The notes beneath the pieces were generated by a model. It saw only the letters and a list, made by a program, of their open reading frames with translations. It was not told the DNA's origin and made no database searches. From Bordetella genomosp. 4 (lineage in GTDB: Bacteria; Pseudomonadota; Gammaproteobacteria; Burkholderiales; Burkholderiaceae_B): 64,000 nucleotides of DNA. Positions within the stretch are counted from its first letter, which is position 1; every line of letters starts with the position of its first letter. The stretch spans positions 142,116 to 206,115 of the forward strand of contig NZ_NEVQ01000023.1 in NCBI RefSeq assembly GCF_002261185.1. The letters run 5' to 3'. The position numbers and the translations under genes were made by a program. Below, piece by piece: positions 17,023-26,558 of the stretch.

Positions 17023-18128
17023 TCGGCCAATACACGTTCATAACATTCCCGATAACTGCCTGCCATGCGCGTGGCAGTGAATAGCGTCTCATAACGTCGA
17101 TACGCTTGTTCGCCCCACCGCTGCACCTGCTCAGGCTCGTTCCAGAATCGATCCAGCGCCGCTCCCAATGCCTCGGGGTTTTCAGGCGGCACGACCAGTC
17201 CGCTTTCGTTGTGCAGATTGACGAAGCTGGTGCCCGTCCCGATCTCACATGAAATCATCGGTGTACCCTGTTGAGCCGATTCGGCCAAGGCTAATCCGAA
17301 TGCTTCAGAACGCAGGTGAGAAGGGAATACAAAGCCGTAAGCCGCTTTCAGCAATATTCGCTTGTCGTCATCAGACACGGCTCCCGCAAAATGCAGATTG
17401 TTCAAACCAAGCTGTTGCGCCTGCCGACGCAGCGCCGGCAGCTCTGGCCCGTCCCCCGCCAACACGACGGGATAATCGCGCCCCTTGAGTGCATCCACCA
17501 GCGTATGCAACCCCTTGTAGTAGCGCAGCACGCCCAGAAACAGGAAAAAACGCGTGCCAAAACGTTCATGGAATCCAAGCGCCCGCACATCGTCGCCAGG
17601 AGCCGGCACAGATGGCTCAATACCCAACGGGATCACGTCGATCTTGTCGCGCCAATGACGTAACACCGGACTGCTGTCGACCAAGCTGGGAGACGTTGCC
17701 ACGATACGCGACACGCGTGCCAGCATGCGATCGCGCAATGGCGCGTAAAAAGTATTCAGCCGGGCCTGGTTCACCACATCTGAGTGATAGGTCAGCACCG
17801 TAGGAATACCCGCGCCTCGCGCCAGATAGCAAATATCTGCGAACGGCCAGGGGAAATGCAAGTGCAGCAGATCCGTATCTGCCAACTCTTCTTTGAAATG
17901 CCGGAACAAGCTGAAAGAAAAGCCCGTGGAAGCCAAGTTCAGGTGCCGCTTGTAACGCACCAGTTCGTAATGTGGCGAACGTTCACGTCGAGGCTGGCCA
18001 GGCGTAAGTACGACCACCTTGTTCTGCACCCCCAGCGGCGCAGTGTGCGATGCCAGGGTATGAATAGCATGCTCGATGCCCCCGTACGTATCCGGCGCAA
18101 AGGTTTTGAAGACATGGGTCACTCGCAT
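16995..18128 (-). CDS. Family 4 glycosyltransferase
   Basis: A 377-aa GT-B transferase on the minus strand. Motifs: HVFKTFAPDTYGGIEHAIHTLA at the N-terminus (first-sugar acceptor side), LTYHSDVV, FFLFLGVLRYYKGL and FPSHLRSEAFGLALAESAQQG carrying the EX7E glutamates. It is coupled (TGATG, one-base overlap) to the WbpL-like transferase upstream, so it probably adds the second sugar of an undecaprenyl-linked primer. The ATG at 18128 is preferred over a TTG one codon upstream. Confidence 0.87.
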   Translation of the reverse strand: MRVTHVFKTFAPDTYGGIEHAIHTLASHTAPLGVQNKVVVLTPGQPRRERSPHYELVRYKRHLNLASTGFSFSLFRHFKEELADTDLLHLHFPWPFADICYLARGAGIPTVLTYHSDVVNQARLNTFYAPLRDRMLARVSRIVATSPSLVDSSPVLRHWRDKIDVIPLGIEPSVPAPGDDVRALGFHERFGTRFFLFLGVLRYYKGLHTLVDALKGRDYPVVLAGDGPELPALRRQAQQLGLNNLHFAGAVSDDDKRILLKAAYGFVFPSHLRSEAFGLALAESAQQGTPMISCEIGTGTSFVNLHNESGLVVPPENPEALGAALDRFWNEPEQVQRWGEQAYRRYETLFTATRMAGSYRECYERVLADQANRRASA

Positions 18129-19234
18129 CAATGGCGGCGCCTCTTCTTCTTAACAATCATCCATTTTGGAATACGGAAAAGCACCAACTTTCGGTACAGC
18201 ACAACGTACCCTGTGGCAAATGCCAGCACGCACACCATCAACACGACGGGCATTTGCCAGAACAGCACAGCGGGGATGACGCCTAACGACGACAGCAGCC
18301 ACAAATACGGCGACGTCAGGGAATTGCGCCAGGTCAGATGGTGCGCTTCGCGCGATCCCACAACCCATCGTACGACACGCTTGTAGATCAGCATGTGCAG
18401 ATGCACGCCGTCAGGCGCCCCCGGCGAATTTCCGCGCACCCACCGTTTGCGATAAATAGAAAATAGCGTCTCGAATACGGGGTAGATACACAGCAGCAGT
18501 GGGAACCAGGCCGACACCTCGGGATGGCGCGCCAGCAACAGCACCGACAATTCACCGATCATGAAGCCCAGGAAATAGGCGCCGCCATCACCCAGAAAGA
18601 TATGGCCGCGCGGATAGTTCCAGATCAGAAAGCCAATCACGCCGCCCAGCATCCCCAGGGCCACGATCAGCAGCATGCGGTCGCCGAGATAAAAACAGAC
18701 ATAGGCGAAACCAGCGAAAATCATCGCCGACACCACTGCCGCCAAGCCGTTATACCCATCAATGATATTCAAGGCATTGGCTGCGCCGCCGATTGCCACA
18801 ATCGTAAAAACGAACGATATGGCGCTGAACTGCAGCAGCCAGTCCAGGCCAATGATGTCCACCCGCGTCACCGCGGCATCGAGCAGAAAATACGCCAGGG
18901 CCCCGGACGCCATCGCCAACGCCAAACGGGTCAAGACCCGTACGCGCTTGGTCAGGTCCTCCGCGAATCCCCCCAAAAAGGCAGGTGCAGCCGACAGGCC
19001 CAGCAACAGCATGCCCGACAAAACGTCAGGCTCGCGAAAGCCGGCCACCGTACAAGTGGCAGCCATAGCGATCACCAACGACAGGCCCCCCACTCGCGGC
19101 ACAGGCTTGGCGTGGAACTTTTGTACGCTGCCCAGTTCCGAATCCAGGGTCCAGCCGTTACGCCAGGATCGGCACCTAACAAGTAGCGCAGTGAATACCA
19201 ACGAGGTAAGAAATGCCGTCAACAAATATTGCAT
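18128..19234 (-). CDS. Undecaprenyl-phosphate sugar-1-phosphate transferase (WecA/WbpL type)
   Basis: A 368-aa polytopic protein of the MraY/WecA superfamily with about eleven membrane spans. Diagnostic motifs are KPVPRVGG at 43-50, NIIDGYNGL (the DGxNGL catalytic loop) and FLGDGGAYFLGF. It transfers a HexNAc-1-phosphate (GlcNAc, QuiNAc or FucNAc) to undecaprenyl phosphate to start O-chain synthesis. It is the only initiating transferase in the window, so it is the likely primer enzyme for the facing ABC-exporter cluster. Confidence 0.88.
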   Translation of the reverse strand: MQYLLTAFLTSLVFTALLVRCRSWRNGWTLDSELGSVQKFHAKPVPRVGGLSLVIAMAATCTVAGFREPDVLSGMLLLGLSAAPAFLGGFAEDLTKRVRVLTRLALAMASGALAYFLLDAAVTRVDIIGLDWLLQFSAISFVFTIVAIGGAANALNIIDGYNGLAAVVSAMIFAGFAYVCFYLGDRMLLIVALGMLGGVIGFLIWNYPRGHIFLGDGGAYFLGFMIGELSVLLLARHPEVSAWFPLLLCIYPVFETLFSIYRKRWVRGNSPGAPDGVHLHMLIYKRVVRWVVGSREAHHLTWRNSLTSPYLWLLSSLGVIPAVLFWQMPVVLMVCVLAFATGYVVLYRKLVLFRIPKWMIVKKKRRRH

Positions 19235-19643
19235 AGCAAAGCAGTGTTAGAACCCCCCAAGCTGCCGGGGTCCGTGCGGATTCTATAGGTAGGTACCCAT
19301 ACATAGTGTTTCTGGATTGATCCGCTGGTATTTGCGCATCTCCCTGCCAGACACCGATGCATGCGTATCTATCGCTTCATTTCAGTAGTCGCAGCTATAC
19401 TCGCTGGATCAAATGCCTCCTCCTAGCCACTAAGCCTGGATTCTGCGCTCTTCGTAGTCTGAGCCGCGAAATAGAACCCAACGCCCTTCAACCTCTGTGG
19501 CAAAAACCACAAAAAGATTCCATTAGGCTAGGTAGATTTAGAATATTTTACACAACTTATGTAACAATTTTGTCGCGCTTTCGTAGCAGCTTGACAGCGC
19601 CGATAGGCTGCCCAAGCCGTCTCAGCCTGCCGCTTTCTTTTTC
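19235..19643. other. AT-rich gene-free gap between divergent LPS genes
   Basis: 409 bases lie between the start of the WecA-like gene (leftward) and the O-antigen ligase (rightward). The part around 19500-19580 is clearly AT-rich (for example TTTAGAATATTTTACACAACTTATGTAAC), so it probably holds divergent promoters. I could not assign a convincing -35/-10 pair. A 96-codon frame at 19357-19647 has no recognisable features and runs over the ligase start, so I do not call it a gene. Confidence 0.5.
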
Positions 19644-20921
19644 ATGACGCCATCATCTTTACCCCGTACCTCGCTGCTCATTACCTTACTAGTAGCACTT
19701 CTGCCTGTACTGACACTCACTGTGGGTTTAGGCAGCGGTCTGGTCTACATACTGGCTTTCGCCTGTCTCTGCATTATCTTGACCGCGCCTGCTGCACGCG
19801 CGCTGCAGCTGCTGCATCCCTACCGCTGGCTGGCGCTCGTGTTGTGCCTGCCGCTGGCTGCCGTCCTGCTCAGCCAGTTGCTCAACGGCCATTTGGAAGG
19901 CCCCGGCATTGAGCGCGGCCTGCGGATCGCCTTGGGCTTTCCTTTCCTGCTGGCGGGCTTTCTATTGATCGACCGTGACCGGCTACGCCATTTCGTCTGG
20001 GGCGTGTACGCCGCGGGCATTGGCGCCACGGCTATCGTGTGCTATTTGGCAGGCCCAGCGTTAGAGCGTCCACTGACACCCCAATTCAATGCCGTCGGCT
20101 ACGGCAACCTCATGCTGCTGATGGCCGTGCTGACTCTCTATAGCCTGAGTTGGCAGCTCACCCGCCATCGACGAGCCGAACAGGCGTTCAAACTCGCCGT
20201 CGCGGTCATCACCTGTCTGGGTTTCGTCCTGACACAAACTCGCACCGGCTGGATGGCCATCCCGGTCTTTGCAGCGATCGGCATCGTACTGGCCGGCTGG
20301 CTCCACCGCCCAATGCGGGCATTGGCTGCGCTGCTGGGCATTGGGCTGGCCGCACTGGCTATCGGTGCGTCCAGCCCGGCATTGCGTGAACGCGTCGCTC
20401 AAGGCGTTCACGAAATTCACGAATGCGTCACCGTGACCCCCACTGCCGACACGTCCATGTGCATACGTCTGCAGCTGTGGGGCGCAGCATGGCATACGAT
20501 CAAACACTCTCCCTGGTCGGGAATCGACGGTCAATCCACATTCTCGGACGAACTGCAGCAGCTGGCTGCCGCGGGTCGAGTCTCGTCTTTTGTGGCCCGG
20601 GATTTCGGCGAACCGCATAACGATCTGCTGCTGGCGCTGGCCACTAATGGCCTGCTTGGCGGCCTCGCCCTGCTCATTCTGTATTTCGCCCCGGCGGCAC
20701 TGTTCGCGGGCCGCATGCGCCATAACGTCCCGCAGGCGCAGCGCGTGGCGGCGGCCATGGGACTGGCGGTGTGTCTGGGTTTCGCCGTCTTTGGCCTTAC
20801 CGAACTCATGTTCCGGGGCATGCGCACGGTCAGCCTGTACGTGACGTTCATTGCGCTGTTTACCGCGCTTTCGGCGCCTGGCCTGGGACAGGGGCCGACA
20901 ACGGCGCTACCGGCTAAATAA
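19644..20921 (+). CDS. waaL: O-antigen ligase (WaaL family)
   Basis: A 425-aa polytopic protein with about 10-12 membrane spans and a large periplasmic loop around residues 245-320. The loop carries the Wzy_C-type features CIRLQLWGAAWHTIKHSPWSGI and EPHNDLLLALATNGLLGG, with TQTRTGW just before it. These match O-antigen ligases that transfer the finished glycan from undecaprenyl pyrophosphate to lipid A-core. A Wzy polymerase is the alternative, but the ABC-exporter route next door needs a ligase and not a polymerase, and the neighbours are core genes. Confidence 0.8.
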   Translation: MTPSSLPRTSLLITLLVALLPVLTLTVGLGSGLVYILAFACLCIILTAPAARALQLLHPYRWLALVLCLPLAAVLLSQLLNGHLEGPGIERGLRIALGFPFLLAGFLLIDRDRLRHFVWGVYAAGIGATAIVCYLAGPALERPLTPQFNAVGYGNLMLLMAVLTLYSLSWQLTRHRRAEQAFKLAVAVITCLGFVLTQTRTGWMAIPVFAAIGIVLAGWLHRPMRALAALLGIGLAALAIGASSPALRERVAQGVHEIHECVTVTPTADTSMCIRLQLWGAAWHTIKHSPWSGIDGQSTFSDELQQLAAAGRVSSFVARDFGEPHNDLLLALATNGLLGGLALLILYFAPAALFAGRMRHNVPQAQRVAAAMGLAVCLGFAVFGLTELMFRGMRTVSLYVTFIALFTALSAPGLGQGPTTALPAK

Positions 20922-20941
20922 ACTCGCGCGGCGCTCGCCAG

Positions 20942-22381
20942 CTAAGACGACAACCACGTCTGCAACGTCTGCAGGGTCCGCTCGGTAGCGCCGGCATGGG
21001 CGGCTGCCCAATCACGTGCCGCGCGGCTCATGGCCAGGCGACGGTTTTCGTCGTCCAAGAGGGCCAATGCTGCGTCTAATGCTTCCGGCACATCGGAGGC
21101 CCGCAGTGCGGCGCCTGCGGCGATCGCATCGGTTGCCGCCTGTTTGAAATTGAACGTGTGTGGCCCGACGATAACCGGCACGCCGGCGGCGCAGGCCTCG
21201 ATCAGATTGTGCCCACCCAACGGCACGAAACTGCCTGCAACGATGGCCACATCCGCCGCGGCGAAATAAAACGGCATCTCGCCCAGCGTGTCTCCCAGCA
21301 TCACATCGACATCGAGATCAGCGAGCGGCAAACTTTCTGTCTGCGTCAGCGCCAATTGCCCCTGCTGCGGCATTGCCCGAGGCGCAAGGTCTTGCGGTGC
21401 GTATTTGCGGGCTTGGGTGCGCCGCATGTATGTCAGCCCCGCGGCATTCAGTTGCTGGGCAACCTCCTCAAAGCGTTGCGGATGCCTGGGAATTACCAGA
21501 TACAACACTGACCGCTGGCTCCTGGCACGTGCCGCTGCCCCCATATCGAGCAACGTATCCCCGGATTCCGCTTTCGAGACGATCCCGTTCGTCTGGGCGT
21601 TGCGTAGCGCCTTTATCGCTCGCACGAATAACGCGTCTTCGCCTTCGCGCGTGCTCGCCACGGCCACCACTGGGCGCCCCACCGCTTGATGCCAAGCCCG
21701 GCCCTCTTCGACCTGCGCTGCGGGCAAGCTGAGATCGAATTTCAAATTGCCTGTCACGCTGACCCGGCGCGCACCCGCCTGTTCCAGCCGCTGGGCGTCT
21801 TCGGGGGTTTGTGCCAGCACGGCATCCAGCCCCGCCAGCGCATCGCGCAAAGCCCGCCCCATCCATCCCGCCTGGCGTAGCGAAGAGGCAGAAAATCGCG
21901 CACTGATCAGCGCCATGCGTATCCCTTGGCGCTGCGCCTGCGCCAACAGGTTCGGCCATACCTCGCGCTCGATCAGCAGCCCGCAACGGGGCCCATAACG
22001 CCGCAAAAATCCGCGCACGGCGCCAGGAAAATCATAGGGCAGCCATGTCTGACGCAATTGACCGGCGGCGATGGCCTCGGCAAACAAGCGAGCGCCTTCA
22101 TCCCGGCCTGTCGCTGTCGTATGCGTCAACAATACTGGTAATCCACGTTCCAGCAAGGCTTGTATCAAAGGCTGTGCCGCGCGTGTTTCTCCGAGGCTGA
22201 CGGCATGCACCCAGATGGGCGGCCGGGCAAAGGGAGCCGGACTGCGGTCATCCGCGCGGCCGAACCTTGCCCCTGAAAAAATACCCCAGTCGCCGCCGGC
22301 CCGGCGAGCACGCCGCCCCATCCAAAGCCAGACCAGGGGAGCCAGGGCATACAACGCCAGAGTGTAGGTGCCGCGTCGCAT
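20942..22381 (-). CDS. waaA: 3-deoxy-D-manno-octulosonic acid (Kdo) transferase
   Basis: A 479-aa inner-membrane-anchored GT30 enzyme that adds Kdo to lipid IVA. The N-terminal anchor (ALYALAPLVWLWMGRRAR) is followed by IWVHAVSLGETRAAQPLIQAL, TTATGRDEGARLF, GLLIEREVWPNLLAQAQ and the C-terminal PLGGHNLIEACAAGVPVIVGP donor site. It ends 20 bases beyond the waaL stop, convergently, and is followed on its own strand only by that gap. It is downstream of waaC with a 21-base gap, so the two form an operon. Confidence 0.95.
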   Translation of the reverse strand: MRRGTYTLALYALAPLVWLWMGRRARRAGGDWGIFSGARFGRADDRSPAPFARPPIWVHAVSLGETRAAQPLIQALLERGLPVLLTHTTATGRDEGARLFAEAIAAGQLRQTWLPYDFPGAVRGFLRRYGPRCGLLIEREVWPNLLAQAQRQGIRMALISARFSASSLRQAGWMGRALRDALAGLDAVLAQTPEDAQRLEQAGARRVSVTGNLKFDLSLPAAQVEEGRAWHQAVGRPVVAVASTREGEDALFVRAIKALRNAQTNGIVSKAESGDTLLDMGAAARARSQRSVLYLVIPRHPQRFEEVAQQLNAAGLTYMRRTQARKYAPQDLAPRAMPQQGQLALTQTESLPLADLDVDVMLGDTLGEMPFYFAAADVAIVAGSFVPLGGHNLIEACAAGVPVIVGPHTFNFKQAATDAIAAGAALRASDVPEALDAALALLDDENRRLAMSRAARDWAAAHAGATERTLQTLQTWLSS

Positions 22382-22402
22382 GTCAGCCCGATGCCATCAC
22401 GA

Positions 22403-23422
22403 TCAGCTTGCCGCCAATGCCTGGTCGACAGAGGCCAAGACGGCCTCTCGTGACGGCGGAGCGCCACGGTCCCCGAGGCTTGCAGTGAAATTCGAACCGA
22501 TCAACGGCGTGCGTACCGGGGTGGAGGCCCGATAGATTCCCACCGTGGGGCGTCCCAAGGCGGCCGACAAGTGCGTCAAGCCGCTATCGAGCCCAACCAT
22601 GATGCGCGCACCCGCCAATTGCCGGGCAATCGCCGTCAAGTCCATGCGGGGCAGCACCTCGACCCCGTCGAAACCGGCCACCAGGGCCTGGGCGCGTTCG
22701 GCCTCTTGCGGATTGCCTGCCAGCAACCGCAATGTGCACCCGGCTTCGCGCACCCGCGTAAATACGGCGCGCCAGTCCTCCTCGGGCCACAGTTTGTCGT
22801 CACGGCTGGCCGACGGCATGATCACGGCGTAGCCACGATCCGTATTCAGATGATGGTGCGGCCGGGCACAATCACCCACGCCTTTGCAAGCCTGGGCCTG
22901 CGCCCGCGCCTGCTGCGCGAACGCCTGCAATCCGAAATCCGGCGGGCCGCTGTAGGTATAGCCGAACGCCAGAGACGCCAACAATCGTTGCCGCGTCACG
23001 GCCGGCTGCCAGAACTCGACGCGGTGACGTACCTGGTAAAACAACGATGCCAGAGGCTCTCGAGCCGAACGCCAGTCCAGCCCGTGGCGCACGCCGCGCG
23101 TCTGGCGCACGAGCCAGGCCGATTTCATCAGCGCTTGCATATCCAGCACGACGTCGTACTTCACCGAGCGCAACCGCTCTGCCAACGCCCGGCGCTCGGC
23201 TTTCACGGGCTCGGACCACCACGCCTTGCGCCAACGCCGATGCGCCACTTTGATCACGTCATGCACGGCAGGGTGCCAGCTCGGTATTTCCGCAAATGCC
23301 TCCTCTGCGACCCAGTCGATGACAGCATCGGGGACATGGCGCGCAATATCGGAGATCGCGGGCAGCATGTGCACGAGATCGCCAAGCGACGAAGTACGGA
23401 CAATAAGAATACGGGTTGCCAT
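22403..23422 (-). CDS. waaC: Lipopolysaccharide heptosyltransferase I
   Basis: A 339-aa GT9 enzyme that adds the first heptose to Kdo. It begins RILIVRTSSLGDLVHMLPAISD, has DWVAEEAFAEIPSWHP, DVVLDMQALMKSAWL and the GT9 donor motif GLDSGLTHLSAALGRPTVGIY. The ATG at 23422 was chosen because RILIVRTSSLG must be near the N-terminus; a longer frame adds eight unsupported residues. It forms an operon with waaA. Confidence 0.93.
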   Translation of the reverse strand: MATRILIVRTSSLGDLVHMLPAISDIARHVPDAVIDWVAEEAFAEIPSWHPAVHDVIKVAHRRWRKAWWSEPVKAERRALAERLRSVKYDVVLDMQALMKSAWLVRQTRGVRHGLDWRSAREPLASLFYQVRHRVEFWQPAVTRQRLLASLAFGYTYSGPPDFGLQAFAQQARAQAQACKGVGDCARPHHHLNTDRGYAVIMPSASRDDKLWPEEDWRAVFTRVREAGCTLRLLAGNPQEAERAQALVAGFDGVEVLPRMDLTAIARQLAGARIMVGLDSGLTHLSAALGRPTVGIYRASTPVRTPLIGSNFTASLGDRGAPPSREAVLASVDQALAAS

Positions 23423-23527
23423 CAATGGACTAGCGGGGACCCACAAAACACGGGTCAGGCCGCAAAACAGAATCCTGGCAATTTACAACAAACGTAAACT
23501 TTATGGTGCCCGTCCTGGTGGGCAGCC

Positions 23528-25579
23528 TCATCGCGGTGCGGACACAGATCGCAATAGCGGTAAAAAGACCGCGCGCAATTCTCGAGCGGCGTCGTCGGTC
23601 ACCTGGTGCGCGTTGCGGTACCAGGTGCGCCCGTCGCGCGCCACCAGGCATTGCCCCGTGGCGCACAGCTCAACGGCAGGATCCACAATGCCAAAAGGCT
23701 TCACCGTCGGCCAGACTTCCTCGATGCTCCTCACGATAGTCGCCTGGCGGGCCATATGATCGGCCAGACTGGGCCCGAACACATCGGTCCCTTTCTGGTT
23801 GACACTAAGCAAAGCTGAATCGCGAGGAACATCGTCATTGGCCAGCCGCGGCACATCCAGAATCAAGGTTACGGCTTTGCCGGCCTGCTGCAGATATCGA
23901 ATGGTGTCGCGTAACGAGGTACTGAACGTCAATGCCGGCATCGGCGAACCATTCGCCGCGACTGCCGGCCCCGCAAAAGCCGTGGCCTCTGCCTCGGTCC
24001 AAAAACCAGCCAAAATTACCTGCTGAACGGGAGAGCGCGCGACATATTCCAGCGCGGCATCGGTGATCTGAGCACAATCGGTGCGGACCGGCGAAGCCGC
24101 GCCGCGCAACGGTGCGCAGTTGGCATACGCCATGGCAAGACCATGCAACTGCAATTCACGTGCCAACGCATCGAATGCACCGACCCACATCCGCGCATGC
24201 GAGTCTCCCAGCAAGATGAAGTCCGGTTGAGACGCCCCCACCGCAGGATCCCCCAACCCACATCCGGACTGCCCCAGACGGATCGCGTCGAGCTCCGGCT
24301 TGCCCTCGCACTCGATACCTGGCGCGACGCTCGTGTCATGATCCAATTGCGTCAGTACCGGCGGCAAGCTCTGCTGGTCGGTGCGGCTGGCATGTATGGT
24401 CCACCATCCCGCGCCAACACATGCGATACACACGCCCAGGGCCCCAGCAAGTATCGTCCTGGACCCCGCCTTCGAAAACCATCCCGTCCGGAAAGGCCGC
24501 TCTATCCCACGCCAAGAAAGCCAGGAAATCAGGAGGGTGAGCGCAAGATACCCCGTCACCGGGATTTGCGGCCACCCGTGGACCGACCACACTGTCGAGC
24601 GCGACAGGACCCACAAGGGCCAATGCCACAAGTACAGCGAATAGGACATCAGCCCAACATGCACGAACGCCCGTAAAGACAGCAGCCGCGTCATCCAGGC
24701 CGGCGTGCGCGAATAGCCCGCGTAGAGAATCAGGCCAGTACCGGCTACCGGCACCAAGGCGTGCGTGGCAGGAAACGGCGTCGCCTGGGTATAGGTCAAC
24801 ACCCCCCACAGCAGGCAGATCAACCCGACAATCGAGCAAATTTCCGCGAACCACAGTGGCGGCCGGCTCAGGCGCGACCCTGCCAGCGATGCAATGACGC
24901 CGCCAAACAACAACTCCCACGCCCGGGATGGCAGCAGATAAAACGCGGCCGACGGATCGGCTTGCAATAGCGCGCCGCTCACGGCGAACGACACTAGTGC
25001 CAGCCCGATCAATACGCTGCGCACCACCCATATGGGCGGTGGCGCGAAAAGACGCGGCCCCGCCGGATCGGTGCGTCGGCCCACCCGAAAAAGCAGCACC
25101 AGCAAGCCCGGCAGCACGATCATGAATTGCACGCCCACAGCCAGCGACCAAAGATGCCACAGCGGTTGCGTGCCCTGGGCGATGTAGTCCCAGTGACCGT
25201 TGCCCAAGCCCCAGAAATAGTGATTCGAGAAAAAATAGGCCGTCTGCCAAGCAGCCCTGCCTGTCTCGGCCAACTCGTCCGGCATCAACAGATAAAAGCT
25301 CGCGGCCAAGGTGAACGCAACCACCGCCAACAAGGCCGGCACGATGCGTTTGGCGCGCCGTGCGTAAAAATCGCAGAAGGAAAATTCGCGTTGATACAGA
25401 CCGGACAATATTTGCCCAGTGATCAAATAGCCAGAAATCACAAAGAAGATATCGACGCCAACGTAGCCACCGCCAAAGCCGGCCACACCTGCGTGACACA
25501 GCACCACTGACAGCACGGCCAGTGCGCGCAAACCATCTATATCGGGACGATATTCAGGGGAATACAAAGAAGACGACAT
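23528..25579 (-). CDS. OafA-type acyltransferase with C-terminal SGNH domain
   Basis: A 683-aa membrane O-acyltransferase. Residues about 10-385 are an acyltransferase-3 domain with around ten membrane spans, RPDIDGLRALAVLSVVLCHAGV near the N-terminus (the R-x10-H motif) and FFVISGYLIT. Residues about 430-683 are a periplasmic SGNH hydrolase-like domain starting at DFILLGDSHARMW. Such two-domain proteins O-acetylate LPS O-chains (OafA/OafB) or peptidoglycan. Its location beside waaC-waaA and the O-chain cluster favours LPS modification. An ATG at 25579 is preferred over a GTG four codons upstream. Confidence 0.85.
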   Translation of the reverse strand: MSSSLYSPEYRPDIDGLRALAVLSVVLCHAGVAGFGGGYVGVDIFFVISGYLITGQILSGLYQREFSFCDFYARRAKRIVPALLAVVAFTLAASFYLLMPDELAETGRAAWQTAYFFSNHYFWGLGNGHWDYIAQGTQPLWHLWSLAVGVQFMIVLPGLLVLLFRVGRRTDPAGPRLFAPPPIWVVRSVLIGLALVSFAVSGALLQADPSAAFYLLPSRAWELLFGGVIASLAGSRLSRPPLWFAEICSIVGLICLLWGVLTYTQATPFPATHALVPVAGTGLILYAGYSRTPAWMTRLLSLRAFVHVGLMSYSLYLWHWPLWVLSRSTVWSVHGWPQIPVTGYLALTLLISWLSWRGIERPFRTGWFSKAGSRTILAGALGVCIACVGAGWWTIHASRTDQQSLPPVLTQLDHDTSVAPGIECEGKPELDAIRLGQSGCGLGDPAVGASQPDFILLGDSHARMWVGAFDALARELQLHGLAMAYANCAPLRGAASPVRTDCAQITDAALEYVARSPVQQVILAGFWTEAEATAFAGPAVAANGSPMPALTFSTSLRDTIRYLQQAGKAVTLILDVPRLANDDVPRDSALLSVNQKGTDVFGPSLADHMARQATIVRSIEEVWPTVKPFGIVDPAVELCATGQCLVARDGRTWYRNAHQVTDDAARELRAVFLPLLRSVSAPR

Positions 25580-25829
25580 ACGGCGTGGCACAACTCATGC
25601 GTAAAAACACCCAGGAAACTCCATGCATGCAGGCCATGCCTAATGCTAGCCGCTGTTTATATTGGGTTTTGTCCTAGTTTACTCGTGTCTAAATGTACTA
25701 TTTCGCTACATATTTTTAATTTCCCCTACGGCGAGGTGTCAGTGTTGCGACGGGAACCGGACGCGAGACAGATGACAACGGCGGCAGTCAGGTCCACAAT
25801 GAATTCAAAAGCAGACCAAGGAGACCGCC

Positions 25830-26396
25830 ATGCGCATAGCCGATGCTCAATGGATTCCGTCCACCCAGCACCAAACCTGGGACGCGCTCATGGACCCTGC
25901 TGTGCTGCAGAAATGCCTGCCGGGTTGCGTCAAAATCGAAAAACGATCCCCGACAGAGTATGCCTTGTCCTTGCATGCCAATGTGGGCGGCGTAGAAGCC
26001 AGTTACGAAGGAGAAGTTTTGCTTTCCGAACTGAAGCCGCCTCACAGTTGCGCGCTGGCCTTCGAGGGTAAAAGCCCGACTGCTTGTCTGGCGATCGGGA
26101 CTGCGCAGATCAATTTATCCGAGAAGGACGACGGCACGCGGCTGGCCTATACGGTCGCCGCCATGGCTGGAGGATCGCTGGGCAAGGTCGGCGAACCCAT
26201 CCTCATGAAGGCCGGCGGCAAGCTGGTGGAAAAATTCTTTGCGGCCTTCATCGATCACATGTCGAAGGTTCCACGTACCGCTCCTCCACCACCGGTGCAA
26301 GAGCCCGAACGTGGCCTGGCCTCGTCACGCTGGTCGTGGCTGGCCGTGGCAGCCGTGGTAGTCATGATTGTGGGATATCACGCATTGTTCAAATAG
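25830..26396 (+). CDS. CoxG/SRPBCC-family protein with C-terminal membrane anchor
   Basis: A 188-aa protein. Residues 1-145 are a CoxG-like SRPBCC domain: ADAQWIPSTQHQTWDALMDPAVLQKCLPGC, YEGEVLLSEL and GSLGKVGEPILMKAGGKLVEKFF. Then comes a Pro-rich linker and a hydrophobic tail (SWLAVAAVVVMIVGYHAL) that would anchor it in the membrane. CoxG helps attach carbon-monoxide-dehydrogenase-type molybdenum hydroxylases to the membrane, but no coxMSL genes are present. It is a single gene with an AGGAG-like ribosome site, and its partner is unknown. Confidence 0.8.
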   Translation: MRIADAQWIPSTQHQTWDALMDPAVLQKCLPGCVKIEKRSPTEYALSLHANVGGVEASYEGEVLLSELKPPHSCALAFEGKSPTACLAIGTAQINLSEKDDGTRLAYTVAAMAGGSLGKVGEPILMKAGGKLVEKFFAAFIDHMSKVPRTAPPPPVQEPERGLASSRWSWLAVAAVVVMIVGYHALFK

Positions 26397-26558
26397 GATG
26401 GCGCCTGCGATACGGACTGTCATGCTCCGGTTCGACTGCTGGCATAACATGATCAATCCCTTGAACGCAGGCGCGAATGATGTGAATCGTCGAATTTTCT
26501 TTGAATCGCCCTTCGTTCACGATTAGATCGCTGACCTGTCAATGATATCCTTGGCGGC

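Noticed and set aside
19357..19647. A 96-codon frame in the AT-rich gap before waaL
   Set aside because: No ribosome site, no family resemblance, and it runs over the ligase start.
26401..26474. Inverted repeat GCGCCTGCG/CGCAGGCGC after the CoxG-like gene
   Set aside because: The 56-base loop and lack of a T-run make a terminator unlikely; 9-bp repeats at this distance are expected by chance in GC-rich DNA.
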